Source: an uncultured Lachnospiraceae bacterium (GTDB lineage Bacteria > Bacillota > Clostridia > Lachnospirales > Lachnospiraceae). From it: a DNA stretch of 11,172 nucleotides. This document shows positions 5,469 through 11,172 of this stretch, piece by piece (position 1 is the stretch's first letter; every line of letters starts with the position of its first letter). The notes beneath the pieces are model-generated. The model made no database searches. It was not told where the DNA came from and worked only from the letters and a program-made list of their open reading frames with translations. Where the stretch lies: NCBI GenBank assembly GCA_934402055.1, contig CAKRTC010000041.1:1-11172 (forward strand), given 5' to 3'. A program made the position numbers and the translations under genes.

Positions 5469-6920
5469 ATGGAAAATTTGGTTGTTCGACTGGTCGATAT
5501 TCAGATTCAGAATTTTAAGAATGTTAAAAATGGTCATCTGAATCTGATAAATCGTAGAAAGCAGTTCAGAGCCAGTGTACTGGGGCTTTACGGTCAGAAT
5601 GGTTCAGGTAAGACTGCACTGATCGATGCACTCCAGGTGCTGAAGCATATTTTATCCGGGCAGAGTGTACCGGATAAGTATGCGGATTATATTAACGTGG
5701 ATGAAAAGATGGCACGTCTTTCCTTTCATTTCGAAATGAAAGATCAGCAGACCGGGGAATGTGATATTTTTTATGCATTCTCGATGATGAGCATAGAGAA
5801 TGATACAGAACAGAATACAGATCAGGTTTTCGAGCATAAATTAAATAAAAAAGTGCAGATCATGGATGAACTGCTGAGTTTTTCTTATGAGGATGCGGAG
5901 GGGAATCGAAAGATACGGAAGGGACCGTTTATTGATACATCTTCCGTTTCTGTTTGTGTGCCGAATTCGAAGTACGAGCTGCTTTTTAGCAAGGATCGTG
6001 ACGTGAAGCAAAGGCTGATCGTTGCGAAGGCGCTGGCATCGGCGACTTCCCGTTCTTTTATTTTTTCGAGAGAGTTTTTGATAGAAATGCGGAAGCAGCA
6101 GGGATCTGCGAAGCAGGATGGAACTGTGATTCCGGATGATCGTGCATTTCATAGAGAACTCATCGAGAGGATGGTTTTTTATGGTAATTATGAGCTTTTC
6201 GTCATCGGCACATCGAACACAGGTATCATCAGTTTAAATGCACTTCCGCTTGCATTTAATGTTCGACATGGCGAACATGGTGCAGTAGGAAATCTGATGG
6301 TTCCGTTAGGGCAAACGGCAGATATTCCAGATGAAGTATTTCGTACGGTATTTGAAGTTGTGGAGGATATGAATATCGTTCTAAAGCAGATCGTACCGGG
6401 TCTGACGATCAGTGTGATGGATCTGGGACCGACGGTGACTAAGAGCGGTGCAGCAGGCCGTCGTATCATGCTGATGTCTGATAAGAATCATAAGAGTATC
6501 CCGTTGCAGTATGAGTCGGAAGGCATCAAGAAAATTATATCTGTGCTGCAGCTCTTAATCGTCATGTATAACAAACCGTCAATCACGATCGTGATTGATG
6601 AGCTGGATTCAGGTATTTTCGAGTATCTGCTCGGTGAACTTCTTCGGATTCTTTCCGAAAAGGGAAAGGGACAGCTTATTTTTACGTCCCATAATCTGCG
6701 GCCGCTGGAGACGCTGGATCGTGGATTCATCGCATTTACGACGACGAATCCAAAAAATCGGTATATCCGACTGACGAATATCAAGGAAAATAATAATCTG
6801 AGAGATTTCTACTTACGGGATATCGTGCTCGGCGAGCAACGAGAAGAAGTGTATAAAGCAACCAATAATGCGGAAATCGCACTGGCGTTCAGAGAGGCGG
6901 GTGAGGCGATTGGCACGTAA
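5469..6920 (+). CDS. OLD/ABC-like AAA family ATPase, candidate defence ATPase
   Basis: This 483-residue soluble ATPase is of the AAA_15/AAA_21-like type related to OLD, RecF and SMC heads. The start has RLVDIQIQNFKNVKNGHLNL, the N-terminal strand pattern of such proteins. Walker A is at residues 42-49 (GQNGSGKT). A signature-like motif, S350-E-G352 in ESEGIKKIISVLQLL, precedes Walker B with its catalytic glutamate (VIDE, D377/E378). A switch histidine, H408, lies in FTSHN. All nucleotide-handling residues are present. There is no fused nuclease domain; instead a separate TOPRIM-like gene overlaps its 3' end. This resembles the ATPase of PARIS (AriA) or a split OLD/Gabija arrangement, which suggests phage sensing and nuclease control. 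The start is well supported by AGGAGG 7-8 nt upstream and by the promoter at 5410-5438. I do not recognise the exact family, so the defence role is an inference from architecture. Confidence 0.8.
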   Translation: MENLVVRLVDIQIQNFKNVKNGHLNLINRRKQFRASVLGLYGQNGSGKTALIDALQVLKHILSGQSVPDKYADYINVDEKMARLSFHFEMKDQQTGECDIFYAFSMMSIENDTEQNTDQVFEHKLNKKVQIMDELLSFSYEDAEGNRKIRKGPFIDTSSVSVCVPNSKYELLFSKDRDVKQRLIVAKALASATSRSFIFSREFLIEMRKQQGSAKQDGTVIPDDRAFHRELIERMVFYGNYELFVIGTSNTGIISLNALPLAFNVRHGEHGAVGNLMVPLGQTADIPDEVFRTVFEVVEDMNIVLKQIVPGLTISVMDLGPTVTKSGAAGRRIMLMSDKNHKSIPLQYESEGIKKIISVLQLLIVMYNKPSITIVIDELDSGIFEYLLGELLRILSEKGKGQLIFTSHNLRPLETLDRGFIAFTTTNPKNRYIRLTNIKENNNLRDFYLRDIVLGEQREEVYKATNNAEIALAFREAGEAIGT

Positions 6921-7647
6921 GAAAATAATCTACGTAATTGTAGAAGGACCCTCGGATGATGAGGCCTTGGGAGCCATATTTCAGAGATTATTTACGGACC
7001 AAGAGATTTTCGTCGAAATCACACATGGAGATATTACTTCAGATAGTCGTACGGATGCTGCCCATATCGTGAGTAAGGTCGGTGATATGGTGAAAGCGTA
7101 TGCAAAATCAAATCACTATACGCGGACCGATTTTCTCGAAGTAATACACATTATGGATACGGATGGAACCTACATTTCGGATGATCATGTGGAGGAAAAT
7201 CTGGAGGTCACGAGTGGAACGAAGTACACATTGCGCTCGATCGAAACGAGCCGTCCAGATTTGATCATTGCAAGAAATCATCGGAAAAGCAGTAATATGA
7301 ATCGGCTGCAGGCTCAAAATAAGGTATGGACGAGCATTCCATACCGCGCGTACTATATGTCCTGCAATTTGGATCATGTTCTGCATGATAAGTTGAATAG
7401 TACCGATGATGATAAAGAAAACGATGCATATCATTTTGCTATGAAATATAAGGATCATCTAAAAGAGTTCCTTACATTTTTGTGTGATTCGGATTTTTCA
7501 GTAGTAAATGATTATGCGGAATCCTGGGACTATATTCGGGAGGATGTGCATTCTCTGGAGCGACATTCGAATTTGGGAATATGTTTTAAAGATATTCGAC
7601 AGAAGTTTGATAAAGATAAAGAAGAATCCCATATGGAGATGTGTTGA
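6910..7647 (+). CDS. TOPRIM-like partner protein of the upstream ATPase
   Basis: This is a protein of about 245 residues encoded in an overlap with the ATPase gene. The frame is open from 6868, but the likely start is TTG 6910 or GTG 6901, where GAGAGGCGGGTGAGG provides a binding site; both overlap the ATPase gene by 11-20 nt. The N-terminus, KKIIYVIVEGPSDDEALGAI, is a typical TOPRIM opening, with the catalytic-type Glu in VEGPSD. About 70 residues later a hydrophobic strand ends in HIMDTDG, matching the TOPRIM DxD motif. The central part (ARNHRKSSNMNRLQ) and the end (ESWDYIREDVHSLERHSNL) are not part of the TOPRIM core. TOPRIM proteins paired with such ATPases act as nucleases in anti-phage systems (AriB in PARIS; the C-terminal half of OLD and GajA). 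Nuclease activity here is inferred from the acidic motif only. The gene seems complete; IS200 debris begins about 20 bp after it. Confidence 0.72.
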   Translation: MARKKIIYVIVEGPSDDEALGAIFQRLFTDQEIFVEITHGDITSDSRTDAAHIVSKVGDMVKAYAKSNHYTRTDFLEVIHIMDTDGTYISDDHVEENLEVTSGTKYTLRSIETSRPDLIIARNHRKSSNMNRLQAQNKVWTSIPYRAYYMSCNLDHVLHDKLNSTDDDKENDAYHFAMKYKDHLKEFLTFLCDSDFSVVNDYAESWDYIREDVHSLERHSNLGICFKDIRQKFDKDKEESHMEMC

Positions 7648-7669
7648 TCGTAAGTGCCAAAACGGTTAC

Positions 7670-7795
7670 AAGAATTTCTCTTATATCTGCTTTCAATTGA
7701 TTATAAATTATTTTTCGCCTATACTTTGGAGTAAATACAATGTGGTATTTGCACATCCACTTTGTATGGGCGAGATCGTATGATTTTTTTGCCAT
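7670..7795 (-). pseudogene. tnpA: IS200/IS605 family transposase TnpA, N-terminal fragment
   Basis: From an ATG at 7795, preceded by AGAAGG at a suitable distance, the minus strand encodes about 42 residues typical of the start of IS200/IS605 Y1 transposases, with KWMCKYHIVFTPKYRRK as the key segment, ending at ADIREIL. After that the similarity stops. The HUH metal-binding motif and the catalytic tyrosine that should follow within the roughly 130-150-residue protein are absent. The open frame runs on into unrelated residues to 7586, overlapping the end of the TOPRIM-like gene. This is dead insertion-sequence debris, and its breakpoint near 7670 lies close to the end of the ATPase/TOPRIM operon. 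Confidence 0.85.
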
Positions 7796-7929
7796 GAAAC
7801 ACCTTCTTTCCGGAAGCATAGACATGGACATGATATTAATTCACGATGTAGATATCAGGAATGATGACATTAAAATCTGGAATAAAAATCTCTCAGAATA
7901 TTTGATTTTGATAGTGTAGGTACCTTATT
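7796..7929. other. Gap after IS200 fragment; possible gene remnant
   Basis: The left side should contain the leader of the broken IS200 gene. A short plus-strand frame ending at 7919 (last ATG-started part 7824-7919, 31 residues, including IHDVDIRNDD) stops 10 nt before the next gene. It has no recognisable RBS and could be the tail of a gene cut by the IS200 event, or chance. Nothing else is supported here. Confidence 0.3.
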
Positions 7930-8439
7930 ATGAAGCAAATATTTTACATTGATGGTCGTCCAATCCAGCATACGGGAGAAATAGGGAGGGAACTTCCTCT
8001 GAAAATATGTGATATGTTTACACCTTTAGATGCAGAACATATTTTTAATTCGGCAAGCAAGGTAGAGAATTATGTGAATAACACTTATCGTATTCAATCG
8101 TTTACAGAATCTTATAAAGAACTGAAAGATATCCAAGAAGTATTCGAAATATCAAGAAAATCACTAGGCCCATCAGAGCAGTATCGGATTGAGCGGAGGA
8201 TTAGGTCATACTTTTTGGAAGCAGATGTATTCTTTAGTCATTGGAGACGTTTCTTAGGTAATTTTAAGAAAAGAAATGGCGTGGATATCTATAAAGACAT
8301 GGAAAATTATTATAGGGACGACGTCACGTACAACCTATTAAGGATTCTTCGTAACTACATAATGCATGCTGGCGATATTATCCACGGAGTTCATAATAGG
8401 CGAATACAATATCAAAAAAGAAACACAAATGTAAAATAA
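7930..8439 (+). CDS. Hypothetical helical protein with HEPN-like RNYIMH motif
   Basis: This is a 169-residue protein with no signal peptide or membrane segment, predicted by eye to be mostly helical. Near its C-terminus is ILRNYIMHAG, in which R141-N142-x3-H146 fits the RX4-6H pattern (polar residue after Arg) of HEPN-fold ribonucleases found in toxin-antitoxin and anti-phage proteins. The neighbouring LLR.LRNY..H..  arrangement resembles uncharacterised HEPN-like proteins in which this motif is followed by a further domain. Here only about 23 basic residues follow before the stop. The shortness suggests truncation or a frameshift, since an alternative frame continues another 15 or so residues. 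The RBS is weak (TAGG about 10 nt before ATG). It lies between IS200 debris and an HNH-like gene. Function is unproven; a HEPN nuclease or its relic is the best guess. Confidence 0.6.
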   Translation: MKQIFYIDGRPIQHTGEIGRELPLKICDMFTPLDAEHIFNSASKVENYVNNTYRIQSFTESYKELKDIQEVFEISRKSLGPSEQYRIERRIRSYFLEADVFFSHWRRFLGNFKKRNGVDIYKDMENYYRDDVTYNLLRILRNYIMHAGDIIHGVHNRRIQYQKRNTNVK

Positions 8440-8456
8440 AAGTAAAACTTTACAGA

Positions 8457-8485
8457 TTGACATTTGTTAAACGAAAGTGTATTGT
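8457..8485 (+). promoter_or_regulatory. Strong sigma-A promoter for the HNH-like gene
   Basis: TTGACA (8457-8462, perfect -35) and TATTGT (8480-8485) are 17 bases apart. Transcription would start near 8492, leaving a leader of about 130 nt before the ATG at 8626. It begins only 18 bases after the upstream gene's stop, so the next gene is an independent unit. Confidence 0.7.
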
Positions 8486-8491
8486 CTCTAG

Positions 8492-8625
8492 TACAGATAG
8501 AAAAAAGCCTGCCGAAGCAGACTCTGATCTTTTCTCACATTGGAGAAGTTGCATTTTTATTGTGAGATATGATCGTGGCTTTGTCAAGCTTTATTTTATC
8601 GAGTATAAAAGAAAGGAGATAAACC
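8492..8625 (+). promoter_or_regulatory. Long structured 5' leader before the HNH-like gene
   Basis: The roughly 130-nt untranslated leader is unusually long for a 90-residue protein. It contains a small hairpin, CTGC-CGAA-GCAG (about 8509-8520), and CTCACA...TGTGAG arms around 8535-8568 that could pair over about 20 nt. It ends in a strong AAAGGAG site 8 nt before the ATG. It could be a cis-regulatory RNA or simply a long leader. I do not recognise a known riboswitch in it. Confidence 0.35.
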
Positions 8626-8898
8626 ATGATCGTTAGAGTGAAGAATCTCAACGGAACCTCTGACAACAACCATCCGGCAGGATATTCATCTTGGATTGAT
8701 TTCTGGGAGAGAAAAACAGGGCGAAAGGCTTATAGCTGTTCATGTGTAGTTTGCAGTAACAAAGCAGCAGTAGGCGCACATGTTAAGATGGTCTACGGAC
8801 AGAACAGTTGGTATATTGTGCCGTTATGTTATGCGCACAATTCAATTGGCTTTGATTTTAGTGTGAATTCAGAGGATTTAGTTCCGGTAAACGAGTGA
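8626..8898 (+). CDS. Small zinc-binding HNH-like protein, function unknown
   Basis: This 90-residue cytosolic protein opens with RVKNLNGTSDNN and a GYSSWIDFWERKTG segment. A compact metal site follows: C40-x2-C43, then AH at 51-52, and C68-x2-H71 followed by N72 (VPLCYAHN). The C-x2-C ... AHV ... PLC-x2-HN order resembles a treble-clef HNH nuclease fold. I recall a widespread uncharacterised family with the same KNxNGTSDN start and VGAHV/YIVPLC signatures, whose other members carry an extra cysteine pair near residues 14-17, absent here. Catalytic activity cannot be claimed. The gene has its own promoter, long leader, AAAGGAG RBS and a strong terminator, so it is monocistronic. The placement beside defence-like genes is suggestive only. 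Confidence 0.7.
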   Translation: MIVRVKNLNGTSDNNHPAGYSSWIDFWERKTGRKAYSCSCVVCSNKAAVGAHVKMVYGQNSWYIVPLCYAHNSIGFDFSVNSEDLVPVNE

Positions 8899-8910
8899 TT
8901 TAATTGAAGG

Positions 8911-8941
8911 ATCCGCATGCGTGTTTGCGCATGCGGATTTT
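8911..8941 (+). terminator. Rho-independent terminator after the HNH-like gene
   Basis: ATCCGCATGCG (8911-8921) and CGCATGCGGAT (8928-8938) form a perfect 11-bp GC-rich stem with a 6-nt loop, followed by TTT. It lies 12 bases after the stop codon. The U-run is short, but the stem is strong. Because the stem is a near-perfect palindrome it could also act on the other strand. Confidence 0.8.
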
Positions 8942-8955
8942 ATGATAATAGTGAT

Positions 8956-9669
8956 ATGTATAGTATAAAGAAGCATTTAAAAAGCCTTGGAATAACACAA
9001 ATGTATTTAGCTGAAGCCTTGAATATATCAAGGCCTACACTTGATCTGTATATTGATCTGTATGAGAAGCAGAAATCTATTCCGAGAGAGAGATACGACA
9101 TCATTTTCAAAAGGCTTTTTGATGAAAAAATTGAAGATAAAGATGAATTCCTCAAGCAGTTAGACATTTGCAGTACGCTCTTGGATAGGGATGAGAGGCT
9201 GAGTACGTCGGGACTGAATACTTGTGAGGCGGATTATATTTCCGATATCCATGAGATGTTGATAGATGTGGCTAAAAAGGATTCGGATGAACAGATCTAT
9301 AAGTTTATTTTGCTGTTGCTCGGAAGCTATAAAAAGAACATGATTTTGTATTATATAATGACTTATTTTGTTGATCTGAATCTTGATACAGATCCTGACG
9401 GATACGATGACAACAAGAAATTATATTATTCCAATCTGTTTGATTTGTTCACAGAGATGGTGAACAACAGAATTGAGTTTAAGGAAGAAAAGTATGCTGA
9501 GTTCCTGCGAAGAAAGGCTGAGATATCGAAGCAGAAAAAAATCAGGAATGATGAAACCTTAAGTAAGCTTAAGGATATTCTTGAGTTGAAACTTAAGGAT
9601 TTGGACAGTAAGGGGATAGAGCTGCCGTCGGATAAGATAATTGAGTATTTGATTAGTGGAAAGGGTTGA
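8956..9669 (+). CDS. HTH-containing protein with coiled-coil tail, function unknown
   Basis: The frame is open from 8917, but that ATG lies inside the terminator stem, so the start is placed at ATG 8956 (MYSIKKHLKSLG), giving 237 residues. No good RBS precedes it, so the start is uncertain. Residues 1-50 form an XRE-like helix-turn-helix: GITQMYLAEALNISRPTLDL is the classic TxxxLAxxLxISRxTL pattern. The middle is helical and hydrophobic (KFILLLLGSYKKNMILYYIM) but looks like a buried helix rather than a membrane anchor. The C-terminal 70 residues are charged and coiled-coil-like (EKYAEFLRRKAEISKQKK). It could be a regulator or the DNA-binding member of an accessory module. I do not recognise the family. 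No partner gene overlaps it. Confidence 0.7.
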   Translation: MYSIKKHLKSLGITQMYLAEALNISRPTLDLYIDLYEKQKSIPRERYDIIFKRLFDEKIEDKDEFLKQLDICSTLLDRDERLSTSGLNTCEADYISDIHEMLIDVAKKDSDEQIYKFILLLLGSYKKNMILYYIMTYFVDLNLDTDPDGYDDNKKLYYSNLFDLFTEMVNNRIEFKEEKYAEFLRRKAEISKQKKIRNDETLSKLKDILELKLKDLDSKGIELPSDKIIEYLISGKG

Positions 9670-9815
9670 TGTGGGATTATAAAGATAACGATGATTTATA
9701 TCTTACCAGATAAAGTCCCTGCTATTGCGGGCTTACCTATGGGAGAAATGAAAGAAGATTGAGGGCTGGGGAGTTTTTCTCTTAATGTGTTGGATTGTAA
9801 CGAATAAACGAGGAG
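9670..9815. other. Intergenic gap before the 428-residue protein gene
   Basis: These 146 bp have no gene. A short possible stem, CCTGC/GCGGG with an ATT-type loop around 9718-9731, lacks a T-run. A promoter for the next gene must lie here, but I cannot pick out a convincing pair of boxes. The gap ends in the strong AGGAGG site (9811-9816) of the next gene. Confidence 0.4.
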
Positions 9816-9824
9816 GTGTATAGG

Positions 9825-11111
9825 GTGTTTAATTGCATTAAAGAAAAAATATATGATTTGAAATCCAGATTTACTACATCACCTCACTGCTTTCTCCCGA
9901 TGATTATTACCGATGAGGAGTCAGGCAGAGAAATAATGCATGGGCATATTACGTTACGTCCAATGGTGGATTTAGAGGTACAAAAACAATTATTTTCTGA
10001 TTTGAAAGAGGTTGCTGATATTACAGTAACCAATATAGATAACGGATATGTCTGCGACACATCTGATCTAAAAACTTTGTCGCTGTCATTATTTCATTTG
10101 GAATATGGCGAATCAGGATATAAGAGGATAAATCATAAATTTAGAAATCTGGGGAATGTTGCAGTAATTCTATTGAATCCTCAGGCATTTATGCAGGTGT
10201 TAGGATGGTGTGTTTATTCTGTGTTTACGCATCTACGTACACTTGAAATAGCTACGGCACAGTATAAGGATATGTCATACGAACCGGAGAATTGGGATTT
10301 ATTTGCTCGACCAATAAAAGAAAGCTGGAAAAAGGAAATCTTTGCCATGGCAAGGATGAGACCGGGAATTAATGCTATAGGTGAATACGTTGCCTCAGAA
10401 CCGGTAAGCTTTGACATTGGGGATTTATCAGAAATAGCAATATGTGTTCCTGTAGAAGATTTGATAGAAGGAAAATTTCCAGAAAGATTGACACAGCCGG
10501 ATATAACAGCATTATTACAGGAATTCAAGCCTAAAATGTCTGGTATACAGGGGTATGTATTATCAGCAGCAGGAAATATTCAGGATATAGAGCCAACTGA
10601 GGAATGGATAAAGCAGTTTAAGAGTATATTGCCTGACGAGGAATGGAAAGCCAACACAACTATTGATAAGCTTGTAACTGATGGGGCTGCTAAACCAAGA
10701 CTTATTTTTCATAGTATTTACGGAGATAGTATCTTCATTGGTATTAATCGCATAGAAGTTCGATTCCTCTTTTATGAAGAAAAACAGAAGATGCTATTGA
10801 TGGATCTCATTACGCTGTTAGAGAAATTGGCCAAAACAAAGTTTTGTCATATGCAGATGGAAGTAAATGCCAATCTGGGAACGATAAAGGAAACAAAAGT
10901 TCAGAGGATGGCCACATTTCAAGAAAGCAAAGCTTATGTGGTTAATGATCTGGAAGTGTTTCATAGAATAGAGGCAGATTATAACCTAAAGACAAATATT
11001 ATGGGTGTTACAGCATCTCAGAGAGCATGGCATTATACGATTCAGATTAAGACTCCTTGGAACGAACACATTCCTTGGTATGATTCAAAACAGGTTTTAG
11101 ACAATATGTAA
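9825..11111 (+). CDS. Uncharacterised 428-residue cytosolic protein
   Basis: The start is GTG 9825, because AGGAGG at 9811-9816 lies exactly 8 nt upstream; an in-frame GTG at 9816 overlaps the RBS itself and is rejected. The predicted product has no signal peptide, no clear membrane helices and no motif I can link to an enzyme family. Visible segments include RPMVDLEVQKQLFSDLKEVAD, an acidic PVEDLIEGKFPERL stretch, and alternating hydrophobic/charged strands near the end (PRLIFHSIYGDSIFIGINRIEVRF... region). That looks like an alpha/beta protein. Codon use is AT-rich, like the HTH gene upstream. It could be an accessory or immunity-type protein, but nothing in the sequence settles this. The gene appears complete. 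Confidence 0.7.
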   Translation: MFNCIKEKIYDLKSRFTTSPHCFLPMIITDEESGREIMHGHITLRPMVDLEVQKQLFSDLKEVADITVTNIDNGYVCDTSDLKTLSLSLFHLEYGESGYKRINHKFRNLGNVAVILLNPQAFMQVLGWCVYSVFTHLRTLEIATAQYKDMSYEPENWDLFARPIKESWKKEIFAMARMRPGINAIGEYVASEPVSFDIGDLSEIAICVPVEDLIEGKFPERLTQPDITALLQEFKPKMSGIQGYVLSAAGNIQDIEPTEEWIKQFKSILPDEEWKANTTIDKLVTDGAAKPRLIFHSIYGDSIFIGINRIEVRFLFYEEKQKMLLMDLITLLEKLAKTKFCHMQMEVNANLGTIKETKVQRMATFQESKAYVVNDLEVFHRIEADYNLKTNIMGVTASQRAWHYTIQIKTPWNEHIPWYDSKQVLDNM

Positions 11112-11172
11112 TGACCTCCGCTTTGTAACTTCGTGGATTTACCTGTATACTAAATGGGTGTCAAAAACAAAT
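11112..11172. other. Window end, no feature seen
   Basis: Sixty-one bases follow the last stop codon. No hairpin with a T-run and no new start with an RBS is visible before the window ends. Confidence 0.4.

Noticed and set aside
7108..7458. Minus-strand open frame of 116 codons
   Set aside because: It is fully antisense to the TOPRIM-like gene, with no RBS or recognisable sequence.
7794..7919. Short plus-strand frame MKHLLSGSIDMDM... of 41 codons
   Set aside because: It starts on top of the antisense IS200 start codon and has no RBS; kept only as a possible gene remnant in the gap entry.
47..7931. 12-base inverted match ATAATAAGGTAC (47-58) with GTACCTTATTAT (7920-7931)
   Set aside because: Several 12-base matches are expected by chance in a window this long, and the match does not extend on either side.
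8917..8955. Longer N-terminus of the HTH protein (MRVCACGF...)
   Set aside because: The ATG and following codons are the terminator stem itself, and no ribosome binding site precedes it.

Overview
The window looks like accessory DNA from a Gram-positive anaerobe, most likely a Clostridia/Lachnospiraceae-type genome. This rests on the moderately AT-rich base composition, strong AGGAGG-type ribosome binding sites, IS66/IS21/IS200 remnants of the kind common in such genomes, and consensus-like promoters. It is an inference, because no rRNA or housekeeping marker is present.

Left part (1-5320), nested insertion sequences. A minus-strand IS66-type element (tnpA 4361-4005, tnpB 4015-3653, tnpC from 775) has been split by a complete IS21-type element (istA and istB, 1056-3631). 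The IS21 copy has TG...CA tips, repeated terminal binding motifs and an exact 8-bp target duplication, ATTTCAGC, at 1048-1055 and 3632-3639. The IS66 tnpC is cut off after about 233 residues, at about position 77, so the IS66 element is dead. Head to head with it lies a second, different IS66-type element on the plus strand (tnpA 4615-4968, tnpB 4961-5317) that has no tnpC at all. Between them is a perfect 15-bp inverted repeat (4385-4399 / 4413-4427), probably the facing ends of the two elements.

Middle part (5410-7647), the most interesting cargo. A clear promoter (TTGAAA-17-TATAGT) and a strong RBS lead into a two-gene overlapping operon. The first gene is an OLD/ABC-like AAA ATPase with Walker A, signature-like SEG, Walker B and switch-histidine motifs. 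The second is a small protein with TOPRIM-like acidic motifs (VEGPSD and DTDG). An ATPase plus a separate TOPRIM protein is the architecture of anti-phage modules such as PARIS (AriA/AriB) and, as a fusion, of OLD/Gabija nucleases. I consider this a candidate defence operon of that general type but cannot assign it to a named system.

Right part (7648-11172), a mixed accessory stretch. It holds a 5' fragment of an IS200/IS605 tnpA (minus strand), a small helical protein ending in an RNYIMH (HEPN-like RX4H) motif, a compact zinc-binding HNH-like protein in its own transcription unit (promoter, long leader, strong terminator), an HTH-containing protein of unknown function, and a 428-residue protein I do not recognise. 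The accumulation of IS debris around defence-like genes suggests a genomic island or defence hotspot.
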